Shown in pieces: positions 14,793-22,717 of a stretch of 36,876 bases of DNA. How positions within the stretch are numbered: position 1 is the first letter of the stretch; every line of letters starts with the position of its first letter. The position numbers were made by a program, and so were the translations under genes. The notes beneath the pieces are model-generated. The model ran no database searches, was not told the origin of the DNA, and was given only the letters and a program-made list of their open reading frames with translations. The stretch is taken from contig WGNW01000072.1 in NCBI GenBank assembly GCA_016124315.1, positions 1 to 36,876 of the forward strand. The letters are read 5' to 3'. This stretch comes from Alphaproteobacteria bacterium (lineage in GTDB: Bacteria; Pseudomonadota; Alphaproteobacteria; SMXS01).

Positions 14793-17148
14793 CCCGGCCC
14801 AGACCCCACGGCGACTCCTCGATGAACCGGTTCAGCTCGTCGACCGGCACGGGGCGGCTGTAGTAGTAGCCTTGCGCCAGGTCGCAGCCGAACTCCCTCA
14901 GCAGCTTGGCGGAGGCCTCGTCCTCGACCCCCTCTGCCGTGACGTGCAGGCCCAGGCTGTGCCCCATCTCGATGGTCGAGCGCACCAGGATCTGGTCCTG
15001 CGGGCTCGACGCCAGGTTGAGCACGAAAGACCGGTCGATCTTCAGCTCCTGGATGGGCAGCTTCTTCAGATAGCCCATGGAGGAATAGCCGGTGCCGTAG
15101 TCGTCGACCGAGAGGGTCACGTTCATCCGGTTCAGTTCCTCGAGCACCTTGATGGCCTGTTCCGGGTCCTTCATGACGGCGCTCTCCGTCACCTCGAGCA
15201 CCAGCCACGACGGATCGATGTCGTGCTCGCTCAGCAGCGCCGCCACCGTGGCCGGCAGCGCCCGGTCCGACAGGTCCTGGGCCGACAGGTTGATGGCGAC
15301 GCGGATCGGATAGTCCATCTCGCGCCAGACGGCGCACTGGCGGATGGCGCTTTCCAGCGCCCAGGCCGTCAGGTAGCCGATATGGCCGGTCTGCTCGGCG
15401 AGGGTGATGAACTCGACCGGGGGCACAAAGCCGAGCTCGGGATGGATCCAGCGCACCAGCGCCTCCACCTGGGTGATGGTGCCGGACGGCAGGTGGATCT
15501 TGGGCTGGTAGTAGAACTGCACCTCCCGGTTCGCCAGGCTGCGCCGCAGGTCGCCCATCAGCGACAGCCGGCGCGCCGTGCTGGAGTCCCGCTCCGGGTC
15601 GTAGACGCCGACCACCAGGCCGCTGCTCTGCGCCTGCATCACGCCGATGCTCGCCTTCTGGATCAGCCCGCCGACCGTGGAGGCATGCTCCGGATGGTTG
15701 GCGATGCCGATCTGGGCATTGGCGTCGATGGTGAAGCCGTCAATGACGAACGGCTCCTCGAAGCCCGACCGGATGCGCTCGGCGGCGCTGCGCGCTTCAT
15801 CGCCGCCGCAGCCGGGGAGCGCCAGGATGAACGACACGGTGCTGAGCCGGGCCAGCACCCGCTCGCCCGGTACGCTCCCGGCGAGCCGAGGACCGATCAG
15901 CGCGATCAGCTTGTCCCAGGTGGAATAGCCGAACGCATTGCGCACCTCGTTGACCCGGTCGACGGTGACCACGATGACGCTGACCGTGCCGGCGCCCCCG
16001 GGGCCGATCAGCGCTTCCAGTTCCCGCTCGAAGCGGCGCCGGTTGGGCAGGCCGGTCTCGCTGTCGTGCTCGGCCTGGAAGGTGATCTGCTTCTCGCGCT
16101 CGTCGATGCTCGAGACCATCCGGTTGAAGCTGCTGGAGAGCTGGGCGAACTCGTCGCGCCGCGGGCCCACCTCCACCGGCTGGTAGTCGCCTCGCGACAC
16201 CTTGGAGGCCGCCTCCGCCAGCCGGTGCAGCGGCCGCGAGACGGTGCGTGCGACCAGGGCGCCGCCGACGGCGACGACAATCAGGCCCAACGCCAGCAGG
16301 CCCAACAGGACGAACACCAGGGTCCGGTAGGGTCCGAAGGCCACGTCCAGTGAATAGCGCAACACGGCGAAGGTGCCCTGGTCGACGCCGTCGTCCGGCA
16401 GATCGACCGCCAGCGTAAGATAGTCGCTTCCGTTCTCCGCAAGCGTCACCGGCTCGCTGTTCCCGCCGGGCACCGGCCGAGGCAAGGCGTCGAGGCTCTT
16501 GGGATCCAGCGGCAGGGTGGAGGCGAGCACCCGCCAGTTCCCGTCCGCCGCCCGGTGCACGAAGTTGATGTCCATGCCCCGCGGCATCAGCGCCTTGAGG
16601 CTGACCGCCTGGGCATCGTCGATGCGGGTGCCCAGGCCGACCCAGGCGATGGGGACCGGCGCCATGACAGGCACGACGACGAAGTTGTAGAGCGCGCCGT
16701 CCAGCACGACGAAGGCCGAGGACCTGCCGTGTTCGTCCGCCAGGTCGACCAGCCGGCCGAGCGGAAACGGCTTGCCCCGCAGCCCGCCCGTATCGGCGAC
16801 GACCTGCCGGTCGAGGGAGACCAGCATGGCGCGCTGGGCACCGATCCGCTGCGCCAGGTTCACCAGTGCCGACAGGATCGTCGGGCTGTCGCCGGTGGCA
16901 ACCGCCTCGCGAAAGCCGAAATCGGTGGAGAGGACGGCGGCGCCCTCAACCAGCTTGTCGGCGCGGTCATGGATGGCGCGGTGCAGGGTTTCGCCGCTAT
17001 AGAGCAGGTGCTGGCGGGCCTGGCCGCCCAGGTTGCGGCTGGTGACCATGTAGACCGCGCAGTAGGTGGCCACCTGAACCAGCACGAACAGCGACAGGAA
17101 GAGCAGCAGCAGCCGGGTCTGGAACCTGCCGAACAGCGCCGCTCTCAT
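14782..17148 (-). CDS. Membrane c-di-GMP phosphodiesterase: Cache-like sensor, HAMP, degenerate GGDEF, intact EAL
   Basis: A 788-residue inner-membrane signalling enzyme. TM1 is about 12-34, a Cache-like double periplasmic sensor about 40-272, TM2 277-300 and HAMP about 300-353. The GGDEF domain (355-510) has ARLSTVSF at 433-440 where the GGDEF motif should be, so it cannot be an active cyclase. The EAL domain (about 530-775) keeps E562-A-L, N620, E655 in EVTES, the D682-D683 pair in DDYGTGYSS, K703 in KIDRSF, E739 in AEGVED and Q759, so c-di-GMP hydrolysis is expected. The start overlaps the stop of the cupredoxin-like gene (ATGA), implying coupling. The periplasmic sensor could read the state of the exported copper and heme proteins. 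Confidence 0.92.
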   Translation of the reverse strand: MRAALFGRFQTRLLLLFLSLFVLVQVATYCAVYMVTSRNLGGQARQHLLYSGETLHRAIHDRADKLVEGAAVLSTDFGFREAVATGDSPTILSALVNLAQRIGAQRAMLVSLDRQVVADTGGLRGKPFPLGRLVDLADEHGRSSAFVVLDGALYNFVVVPVMAPVPIAWVGLGTRIDDAQAVSLKALMPRGMDINFVHRAADGNWRVLASTLPLDPKSLDALPRPVPGGNSEPVTLAENGSDYLTLAVDLPDDGVDQGTFAVLRYSLDVAFGPYRTLVFVLLGLLALGLIVVAVGGALVARTVSRPLHRLAEAASKVSRGDYQPVEVGPRRDEFAQLSSSFNRMVSSIDEREKQITFQAEHDSETGLPNRRRFERELEALIGPGGAGTVSVIVVTVDRVNEVRNAFGYSTWDKLIALIGPRLAGSVPGERVLARLSTVSFILALPGCGGDEARSAAERIRSGFEEPFVIDGFTIDANAQIGIANHPEHASTVGGLIQKASIGVMQAQSSGLVVGVYDPERDSSTARRLSLMGDLRRSLANREVQFYYQPKIHLPSGTITQVEALVRWIHPELGFVPPVEFITLAEQTGHIGYLTAWALESAIRQCAVWREMDYPIRVAINLSAQDLSDRALPATVAALLSEHDIDPSWLVLEVTESAVMKDPEQAIKVLEELNRMNVTLSVDDYGTGYSSMGYLKKLPIQELKIDRSFVLNLASSPQDQILVRSTIEMGHSLGLHVTAEGVEDEASAKLLREFGCDLAQGYYYSRPVPVDELNRFIEESPWGLGRAAE

Positions 17149-17801
17149 GGGTGGGGCACGCCGAGCAGGAGGGGCGGCTTCAGCGACATCGTGTAGCTCG
17201 CCGTCACACCGGCGTCCGCCGTCACGGTGACCTCCTGCCCTGCCAGGGGCGCGCGCTGGCGGGGGTGCCAGACGTTGATCCGGTAGGGGCCCGGCTGCAG
17301 GCCGTCGACGACGGCGACGCCGTCGGCGCCGGTCACCGCGAAGTTGCCGGTTTCCAGCACGTAGATGTAGCCGAGCATGGTGTCGTGGATGTTGCAGCCC
17401 AACGCCACGACACCCGGCTTGTCGAACACCTCCCGCTTGTCCTCGTCGCCGCTGTAGAGGCTGATCTGGAAAGTCTTGGCGGGGGAGAACGAATAGACCT
17501 GATGGCGGAAGTCGTCGTGGTTGGGAAAGCTTACCGTCGTCCCCACCCGCACCGGCAGGACATGGGGCACGAACTGCTTGTCCTGCTGCGCCATGACGGC
17601 GACGGCGCCCTTGCCGGGCGGCCCGTTCAGCGCCGGGTCCGGCGACGTCAGGCTCACCACCGCGTGCTCGATGGGTGCGCCCTGGTCGTCAGTCACGGTG
17701 ACGACGGCCTGGGCCGCTCGGGCCGACACCACGCTGCCCAACAGCAGAACGACGGGCAGGAGGCCGTGAATCGTCCCGGGCGCTGCGCGCAAGCCTCTCA
17801 T
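17145..17801 (-). CDS. Periplasmic cupredoxin-like protein with C-terminal beta-sandwich (often labelled methylamine utilization protein)
   Basis: A 218-residue exported protein with a signal peptide (cleavage near residue 30, ARA-A). The middle part (about 60-150) is a plastocyanin-like domain. Its likely type 1 copper ligands are H100 in FRHQVYSF and C136-x2-H139-x2-M142 in the GCNIHDTM block, so all four ligands are present. Residues 150-205 form a carboxypeptidase-regulatory-like beta-sandwich, and 31-55 probably contribute to it. Relatives are often annotated as methylamine utilization proteins, but no methylamine dehydrogenase genes are present here. It overlaps the EAL gene by four bases. 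A G-rich stretch just before the ATG serves as ribosome binding site. Electron transfer or copper-dependent sensing is inferred. Confidence 0.85.
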   Translation of the reverse strand: MRGLRAAPGTIHGLLPVVLLLGSVVSARAAQAVVTVTDDQGAPIEHAVVSLTSPDPALNGPPGKGAVAVMAQQDKQFVPHVLPVRVGTTVSFPNHDDFRHQVYSFSPAKTFQISLYSGDEDKREVFDKPGVVALGCNIHDTMLGYIYVLETGNFAVTGADGVAVVDGLQPGPYRINVWHPRQRAPLAGQEVTVTADAGVTASYTMSLKPPLLLGVPHP

Positions 17802-17831
17802 GTACCCCCCAAACCCTGGTCATTGACAGGC

Positions 17832-17859
17832 AGCATAAATGACGGCGGCGCCGAAACAA
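17832..17859 (-). promoter_or_regulatory. Weak promoter candidate for the cupredoxin-EAL operon
   Basis: On the minus strand TTGTTT (17854-17859) and TATGCT (17832-17837) are 16 bases apart, giving a leader of about 25 bases before the start at 17801. The match to consensus is modest. Confidence 0.3.
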
Positions 17860-17925
17860 ACCGGGCAACCGGCACGGGTGCAGAATCATGTGCTCATTTT
17901 GGTGGCCTGGGCTGGGCGGAACCTC

Positions 17926-17935
17926 TATATATAAC
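17926..17935 (+). promoter_or_regulatory. TATATATAAC: candidate -10 for the flavoprotein-GMC operon
   Basis: An AT run rare in this DNA lies about 32 bases before the flavoprotein start. A matching -35 at 16-18 bases is not evident. GGGGAG at 17954-17959 or GAGGG just before the ATG is the ribosome binding site. Confidence 0.4.
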
Positions 17936-17966
17936 GCGCGATACAAACAGAACGGGGAGTCGAGGG

Positions 17967-19598
17967 ATGCAGGAATACGACGTGATCGTGCTCGGCACGG
18001 GCGCGGCCGGCCTGACGGCGGCCATTACGGCGGCGGAAGGCGGCGCTTCGGTCGGCGTCTTCGAGAAGGCCGACAAGGTGGGCGGCACCAGCGCCTGGTC
18101 GGGCGGCCAGGTTTGGATCCCCAACAACCCGCACATGGGCGACCACGGCATCGCCGACAGCCGCGACAAGGCGCTGACCTACATCATGTCGCTGTCGCGG
18201 GACATGATCGATCCCAAACTGGCGGAATCCTATGTGGACGCGGGGCCGGAGATGGTGCGGTTCCTTGAGGAACGCACGCCGGTGCAGTTCTATTCGGTCA
18301 AGGACATGCCCGACTACCACCCGGAATTCCCCGGCGGCAGCCCCAAGGGCGGGCGCACCATCGAGTGCCCGATCTATCCCTATGACGAGCTTGGCGACTG
18401 GGCCGCGAGGGTGACGCCGTCGCCCTACTATCCCAACCCGCACATCACCATGTCGGAGACGCCGCTGGGCAAGTCGGTGCCGCAGCCGGCCTCGGACGAG
18501 GAGATCGCCCGCCGCAAAATCCGCAACGAGCGCGGCTGCGGCCAGGCGCTGATCGGACGGCTGCTGAAGGGCTGCCTGGACCGCGGCATCGAGCCGTTCA
18601 CCGAACATGCCGCCAAGGAGCTGATCCTGGAGGACGGCGCGATTACCGGCGTGATCTTCGCGACGCCCGACGGCGAGAAGACGGTGCGGGCGCGCAAGGG
18701 CGTGATCCTGGCCACCGGCGGCTTCGAGTGGAACGACGACCTGAAGCGCGCCTTCCTGCGTGGCCCGCTCACCCACCAGGTGTCGATCCAGACCAACACC
18801 GGTGACGGCCTGAAGATGGCGATGAAGGCCGGCGCCATGCTGGGCAACATGCGCGAGGCGTGGTGGACGCCGGTCGCCTCCGTCCCCAAGGAGGAGAACT
18901 CCATGGAGCGGATGATGATCATGGGCCAGCGCACCATGCCGGGCGGCATCATGGTCAACCGCAAGGCGCGGCGCTTCACCAACGAGGCGGCCAACTACAA
19001 CGCGTTCGGCGCCGCCTTCCACGTGGAGGACGTGGCGAAGTTCGAATACGAGAACATCCCGAGCTGGCTGATCTTCGACCAGCACTACCTGGAGACCTAC
19101 GGCTTCGGCATGCTGCAGGCCGGACCGGGCGAGGCGCCCGACTGGGTGATGCGCGCGCCGAGCCTGCAGGCGCTGGCCGACAAGCTGGGCATCGACGGCG
19201 ATGCGCTGGAGAAGACGGTGGAGCGCTGGAATGCCAACTGCGCCGAGGGCCACGACCCGGACTTCGGCCGCGGCGAGAGCGCCTTCGACTGCTGGTGGGG
19301 CGACCCCTACAAGAAGGGCACCAAGGCGGCGACGCTCGGACCGCTGGTCAGGGGGCCCTACTACGCCGTCGAGGTGTGCAGCGGCGCGCTCGGCACCAAG
19401 GGCGGGCCGCAGACCGACGTCCACGGCAACGTCGTCGACATCGACGGCAACCCGATCCCCGGCCTCTACGCCGCCGGCAACGTGATGGCCTCGCCGTTCG
19501 GCATGACCTATGGCGGCCCGGGCGGCACGCTGGGCCCGGGCATGGTGTTCGGCTACCTGTCCGGCAAGCATGCGGCTGCCCGCCTGACCAACCGCTAG
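17967..19598 (+). CDS. FAD-dependent oxidoreductase, 3-ketosteroid delta-1-dehydrogenase-like
   Basis: A 543-residue flavoprotein of the fumarate reductase/KstD superfamily. The dinucleotide fold is at the N-terminus (GTGAAG, 10-15; E33 at the end of the second strand; GGTSAWSGG). The FAD-closing segment is at the C-terminus (GLYAAGNVMA, then Y515-GGP-G519-TLGP). In KstD enzymes the catalytic tyrosine and the glycine that helps hold the keto group lie four residues apart in this same segment, and Y515/G519 match that pattern. Dehydrogenation of a cyclic ketone is thus plausible, though family members act on several substrates. The GMC gene starts three bases after the stop, so the two are cotranscribed. 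Confidence 0.9.
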   Translation: MQEYDVIVLGTGAAGLTAAITAAEGGASVGVFEKADKVGGTSAWSGGQVWIPNNPHMGDHGIADSRDKALTYIMSLSRDMIDPKLAESYVDAGPEMVRFLEERTPVQFYSVKDMPDYHPEFPGGSPKGGRTIECPIYPYDELGDWAARVTPSPYYPNPHITMSETPLGKSVPQPASDEEIARRKIRNERGCGQALIGRLLKGCLDRGIEPFTEHAAKELILEDGAITGVIFATPDGEKTVRARKGVILATGGFEWNDDLKRAFLRGPLTHQVSIQTNTGDGLKMAMKAGAMLGNMREAWWTPVASVPKEENSMERMMIMGQRTMPGGIMVNRKARRFTNEAANYNAFGAAFHVEDVAKFEYENIPSWLIFDQHYLETYGFGMLQAGPGEAPDWVMRAPSLQALADKLGIDGDALEKTVERWNANCAEGHDPDFGRGESAFDCWWGDPYKKGTKAATLGPLVRGPYYAVEVCSGALGTKGGPQTDVHGNVVDIDGNPIPGLYAAGNVMASPFGMTYGGPGGTLGPGMVFGYLSGKHAAARLTNR

Positions 19599-19601
19599 CC
19601 C

Positions 19602-21218
19602 GTGAGCGGCTACGACTACATCATCGTCGGCGCCGGTTCGGCGGGCTGCGTGCTCGCCAACCGGCTGTCCGCCGACGGCCGCAGCAAGGTGCTGCTGCTG
19701 GAGGCAGGCGGCGACGACACCAGCCCGCTGATCGCCATGCCCAAGGGCATCGGCAAGCTGGTGAAGGACCCGCGCCACGCCTGGCACTTCGCCGTGGAGG
19801 AAGAGCGCGTTGCCGGCGTGCCCTCCCGCGAGATCTGGGTGCGGGGCAAGGTGCTGGGCGGCTCCAGCTCGATCAACGGGATGATCTATTCCCGCGGCCA
19901 TCCCGCCGACTACGAGGACTGGAAGGAGGCCGCCGGGCCCGGCTGGGGCTGGGACGCGATGAAGGCCGCCTTCATGGCCATCGAGGACCACGACTTGGGC
20001 GCCACCGACTACCGCGGCGCCGGCGGCCCGCTCCGCGTCAGCGCCGGCAAGTTCCGCTACCCCGTGTCGGAAGCCGCACTGGAGGCGGGCCGCCAGATGG
20101 GCCTGCCGGCGCGCGACGAACTCAACCACCCCGAGCTGGAAGGCGTCGGCTACTACGCCCACACCATCCGCAACGGCCGCCGGGTGAGTTCGGCCAGGGC
20201 GTTCCTAGACCCGGCGCGGCGCCGCCCGAACCTGCGCATCGAGACCGAGGCCATGGTCGACCGCATCCTGTTCGAGGGCGGCCGCGCCGTGGGCGTCGCC
20301 GCGCGGGTGCGCGGGGTGCCGACCGAGTTCCGCGCCGATGGCGAGGTCATCCTGTCGGCCGGCACCATCATGTCGCCGGTGATCCTGCAGCGCTCCGGCG
20401 TCGGCCCCGCGGCGCACCTCCAGGCCGCGGGAATCGGTGTGGTCCGGGACAGCCCGGACTGCGGCCGGCGGATGCGCGAGCACCTGGGCTTCGGCATGCC
20501 GCACCGGCTGAAGGGCACGCCCGGCCTCAACCGGCGCTACCAGGGCCTGGGCCTGATGGCGAGCGTGCTGCAGTACTACGCCTTCCACAACGGCCCGATG
20601 GCGACCGGGCCCTACGAGATCGGCGCCTTCGCCCGCAGCGCGCCCGGCCGCGACCGGCCGGACATGCAGCTGTTCATGGGCGCGTTCACCTTCGCGCGGT
20701 CGGGCGACAACTTTCCGGTGCCGCTGGACAAGCCGGAGAAGCAGCCGGGCTTCAACATCTACGGACAGCTGCTGCAGACCACCAGCGAGGGCACGGTGCT
20801 GGTGAAGACCGGCGACGCCGACGAGCCGCCGGGCATCCGCCCGCACTGGCTCGACACCGACTACGACCGCGAAACCGCGATCCGCATGGTCCGCTACATG
20901 CGGGCCTATGTCCGTCAGCCGGCGCTCGCACCCTATGTGGGCGAGGAACTGGCGCCGGGCGAGGCCTGCGCCTCCGACGAGGATGTGCTGATGGCGGTGC
21001 GGCGCATGTCCACCAGCGGCCTGCACGCCACCGGCACCTGCCGCATGGGCCGCGACAACGCCGCCGTCGTCGACGGCTCGCTGCGGGTGAAGGGCATCGA
21101 CGGCCTGCGCGTCGCCGACTGCTCGGTGATGCCCGGGCTGGTATCGGGCAACACCAACGGCCCCGCCATGGCGCTGGGCTGGCGCGCCGCGGAGATCATC
21201 CTGTCGGAGCGTCCCTGA
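19602..21218 (+). CDS. GMC family FAD-dependent oxidoreductase
   Basis: A 538-residue glucose-methanol-choline oxidoreductase oxidising an alcohol to aldehyde or ketone. The FAD-binding N-terminus YDYIIVGAGSAGCVLANRL, the family signature RGKVLGGSSSINGMIYSRG, and the C-terminal catalytic pair H475 (GLHATGTCRMG) and N519 (SGNTNGP) are intact. The start is GTG three bases after the flavoprotein stop with no clear ribosome binding site, so translation is probably coupled. It is soluble with no signal peptide, closer to choline-dehydrogenase-like members than to secreted oxidases. Paired with a KstD-like enzyme it would act on a ring alcohol; the substrate remains unknown. Confidence 0.92.
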   Translation: MSGYDYIIVGAGSAGCVLANRLSADGRSKVLLLEAGGDDTSPLIAMPKGIGKLVKDPRHAWHFAVEEERVAGVPSREIWVRGKVLGGSSSINGMIYSRGHPADYEDWKEAAGPGWGWDAMKAAFMAIEDHDLGATDYRGAGGPLRVSAGKFRYPVSEAALEAGRQMGLPARDELNHPELEGVGYYAHTIRNGRRVSSARAFLDPARRRPNLRIETEAMVDRILFEGGRAVGVAARVRGVPTEFRADGEVILSAGTIMSPVILQRSGVGPAAHLQAAGIGVVRDSPDCGRRMREHLGFGMPHRLKGTPGLNRRYQGLGLMASVLQYYAFHNGPMATGPYEIGAFARSAPGRDRPDMQLFMGAFTFARSGDNFPVPLDKPEKQPGFNIYGQLLQTTSEGTVLVKTGDADEPPGIRPHWLDTDYDRETAIRMVRYMRAYVRQPALAPYVGEELAPGEACASDEDVLMAVRRMSTSGLHATGTCRMGRDNAAVVDGSLRVKGIDGLRVADCSVMPGLVSGNTNGPAMALGWRAAEIILSERP

Positions 21219-21248
21219 CGCCACAAAATCGGCTGCGGCGCCTGCACC

Positions 21249-21258
21249 TGACGTGTCA
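21249..21258. promoter_or_regulatory. Operator-like inverted repeat TGACGTGTCA before the TetR gene
   Basis: TGAC-GT-GTCA lies about 50 bases before the TetR start. With flanking bases it reads TGACGTGTCATT, close to TGACGTATCAAT at 10003-10014 in the receptor/CoA-transferase control region. It could be the regulator's own binding site. Short motifs arise by chance, so this is only a lead. Confidence 0.35.
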
Positions 21259-21308
21259 TTCTGCAAGCCAAACGACAAGCAGCGGCTTTCCGCAGGGAGG
21301 ACATGAAC

Positions 21309-21890
21309 ATGCCAGCGCCAGTCGACCACGAGGCGCGACGTCGGCAGGTCGGCGCCATCGCCGCCGAACTGCTGGCCGAACGCGGGCCGGACGCGCTGAC
21401 CTTCCGCGACATCGCGCGGCGCGCGGGCTACAGCACGATGATCGTGTCCCACTATTTCGAGAGCAAGCACCACCTGCTGTTCCACATGTTCCAGGCGGCG
21501 GCGCGCCACGGCGTCGACCGGATGCGGAGGGCGATCGCCGACGGCAAGGCCGCCGAGGACTGCATCGCCGTGCTGATGCCTCTGGACCAGCAGAGCCGGA
21601 CCGACTGGCACGTGGTGCTCGCCTTCTGGGGCAAGGCGACCGCCGACGCCGCGTTCGCCAAGGAACAGCGCTTCCGCGGGCGGGAAAGCCTTGAGCTGGT
21701 CGCCCAGCAGCTCGCCCGCCTCGATCCGGCGCTGATCGACGCCGAGCTGCTCGACGTCCGGGCGCGCATGGTGCTCTCGACCGTGGTCGGTGTCGCCACC
21801 CAGGCGGTGTTCAACCCGCGCGACTGGAGCGCGAAGCGCCAGCGCGCCGTCCTGCACGACGCGCTGCGCGGCATGATCCCCGAAGGCTGA
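21309..21890 (+). CDS. TetR family transcriptional regulator
   Basis: A 193-residue one-component repressor. The helix-turn-helix is at about 29-52 (LTFRDIARRAGYSTMIVSHYFESKHHLL), with the usual Y-F-x-S-K ending; the C-terminal ligand domain has the length and layout of BetI-like members. ATGs at 21303 and 21309 compete: AGGGAGG leaves two bases before the first and eight before the second, so 21309 is preferred. It sits between the flavoprotein-GMC pair and an SDR, all on one strand, and is the only specific regulator in the catabolic part of the window. It may respond to the pathway substrate or a CoA thioester; this is inference from position. Confidence 0.9.
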   Translation: MPAPVDHEARRRQVGAIAAELLAERGPDALTFRDIARRAGYSTMIVSHYFESKHHLLFHMFQAAARHGVDRMRRAIADGKAAEDCIAVLMPLDQQSRTDWHVVLAFWGKATADAAFAKEQRFRGRESLELVAQQLARLDPALIDAELLDVRARMVLSTVVGVATQAVFNPRDWSAKRQRAVLHDALRGMIPEG

Positions 21891-21960
21891 GCCCGGACTG
21901 CTTGGTCGCGCGGGCCAGTTCGACTACGCTTCGTCCGGAACCATCCAGGGGAGGAACGAG

Positions 21961-22716
21961 ATGGAGATCGGCAGCCTGCTCAAGGGCAAGACCGCGCTCG
22001 TCACGGGCGCGGCCAGCGGCATCGGCAAGGGCCACGTGGAGGTGTTCGCCCGCGCCGGCGCCCAGGTGGTGGCGGCGGACATCCAGGAGGACCAGGGCAA
22101 GGCCGTGGTCGACGCCGTCAATGCGGCCGGCGGCGACGCGCAGTTCGTCCGGCTCGACGTCACCCGCATGGCCGACTGGAAGGCGGCCGTCGCCTTCGCC
22201 GTCTCTGCCTACGGTCAGCTCACCACCCTGGTGAACAACGCCGGCATCTACCATCCCGGCGGCGTGGAGGACGAGACCGAGGACGGCTGGAACCGCATGG
22301 TCGCCGTCAACCAGACGGCGGTGTGGTACGGCATGAAGGCGGCGATGCCCGAGCTGCTGAAGACCGGCAACGCCGCCATCGTCAACATCTCGTCGCTCTA
22401 CGGCCTGATCGGCAGCCCCGGCTCGCTGTCCTACCACGCCACCAAGGCCGCGGTGCGGCTGATGTCGAAGTCGGCGGCGCTCGAATACGTCAAGCGCGGC
22501 GTGCGGGTGAACTCGGTGCATCCCGGCCAGATCCGCACGCCCATCCTGGGCAACCTGACCGCCGAGCTCGACGCCCAGATCAAGGCGGCGATCCCCATGG
22601 GCGACATGGGACGGCCCGAGGACATCGCCTACGGCTCGCTCTACCTGTGCTCTGACCTGGCGGCCTATGTCACCGGCGTCGAGCTGCCCATCGACGGCGG
22701 CTGGAGCGCCGCCTGA
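21961..22716 (+). CDS. Short-chain dehydrogenase/reductase, NAD-type
   Basis: A 251-residue classical SDR. TGAASGIG (15-22), NNAG (92-95), catalytic S145, Y158 and K162 (YHATK) and the C-terminal VELPIDGGWSA block are all present. D40 at the end of the second strand (VVAAD) favours NAD over NADP, in contrast to the SDR at 12622. The overall sequence resembles cyclic-alcohol and dihydrodiol dehydrogenases. GGGGAGG lies eight bases upstream. The next gene begins one base after the stop. Oxidation of a ring hydroxyl in the same pathway as the KstD-like and GMC enzymes is plausible. Confidence 0.92.
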   Translation: MEIGSLLKGKTALVTGAASGIGKGHVEVFARAGAQVVAADIQEDQGKAVVDAVNAAGGDAQFVRLDVTRMADWKAAVAFAVSAYGQLTTLVNNAGIYHPGGVEDETEDGWNRMVAVNQTAVWYGMKAAMPELLKTGNAAIVNISSLYGLIGSPGSLSYHATKAAVRLMSKSAALEYVKRGVRVNSVHPGQIRTPILGNLTAELDAQIKAAIPMGDMGRPEDIAYGSLYLCSDLAAYVTGVELPIDGGWSAA

Positions 22717-22717
22717 C

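Noticed and set aside
14872..16353. A 493-codon plus-strand open frame opposite the EAL gene
   Set aside because: The opposite strand encodes intact Cache-HAMP-EAL motifs through the same bases.
17145..17801. Labelling this gene as part of methylamine utilization
   Set aside because: No methylamine dehydrogenase subunits, amicyanin or maturation genes are nearby; the copper-site and c-di-GMP neighbour give a better description.
17925..20162. A 745-codon minus-strand open frame opposite the flavoprotein and GMC genes
   Set aside because: It spans the junction of two real genes, has no ribosome binding site or recognisable motif, and has shadow composition (H, V, G, A and R repeats).
18860..21694. 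A 944-codon plus-strand open frame in another frame over flavoprotein, GMC and TetR genes
   Set aside because: It crosses three genes whose own frames carry catalytic motifs; its product is arginine- and glycine-rich with no domain.
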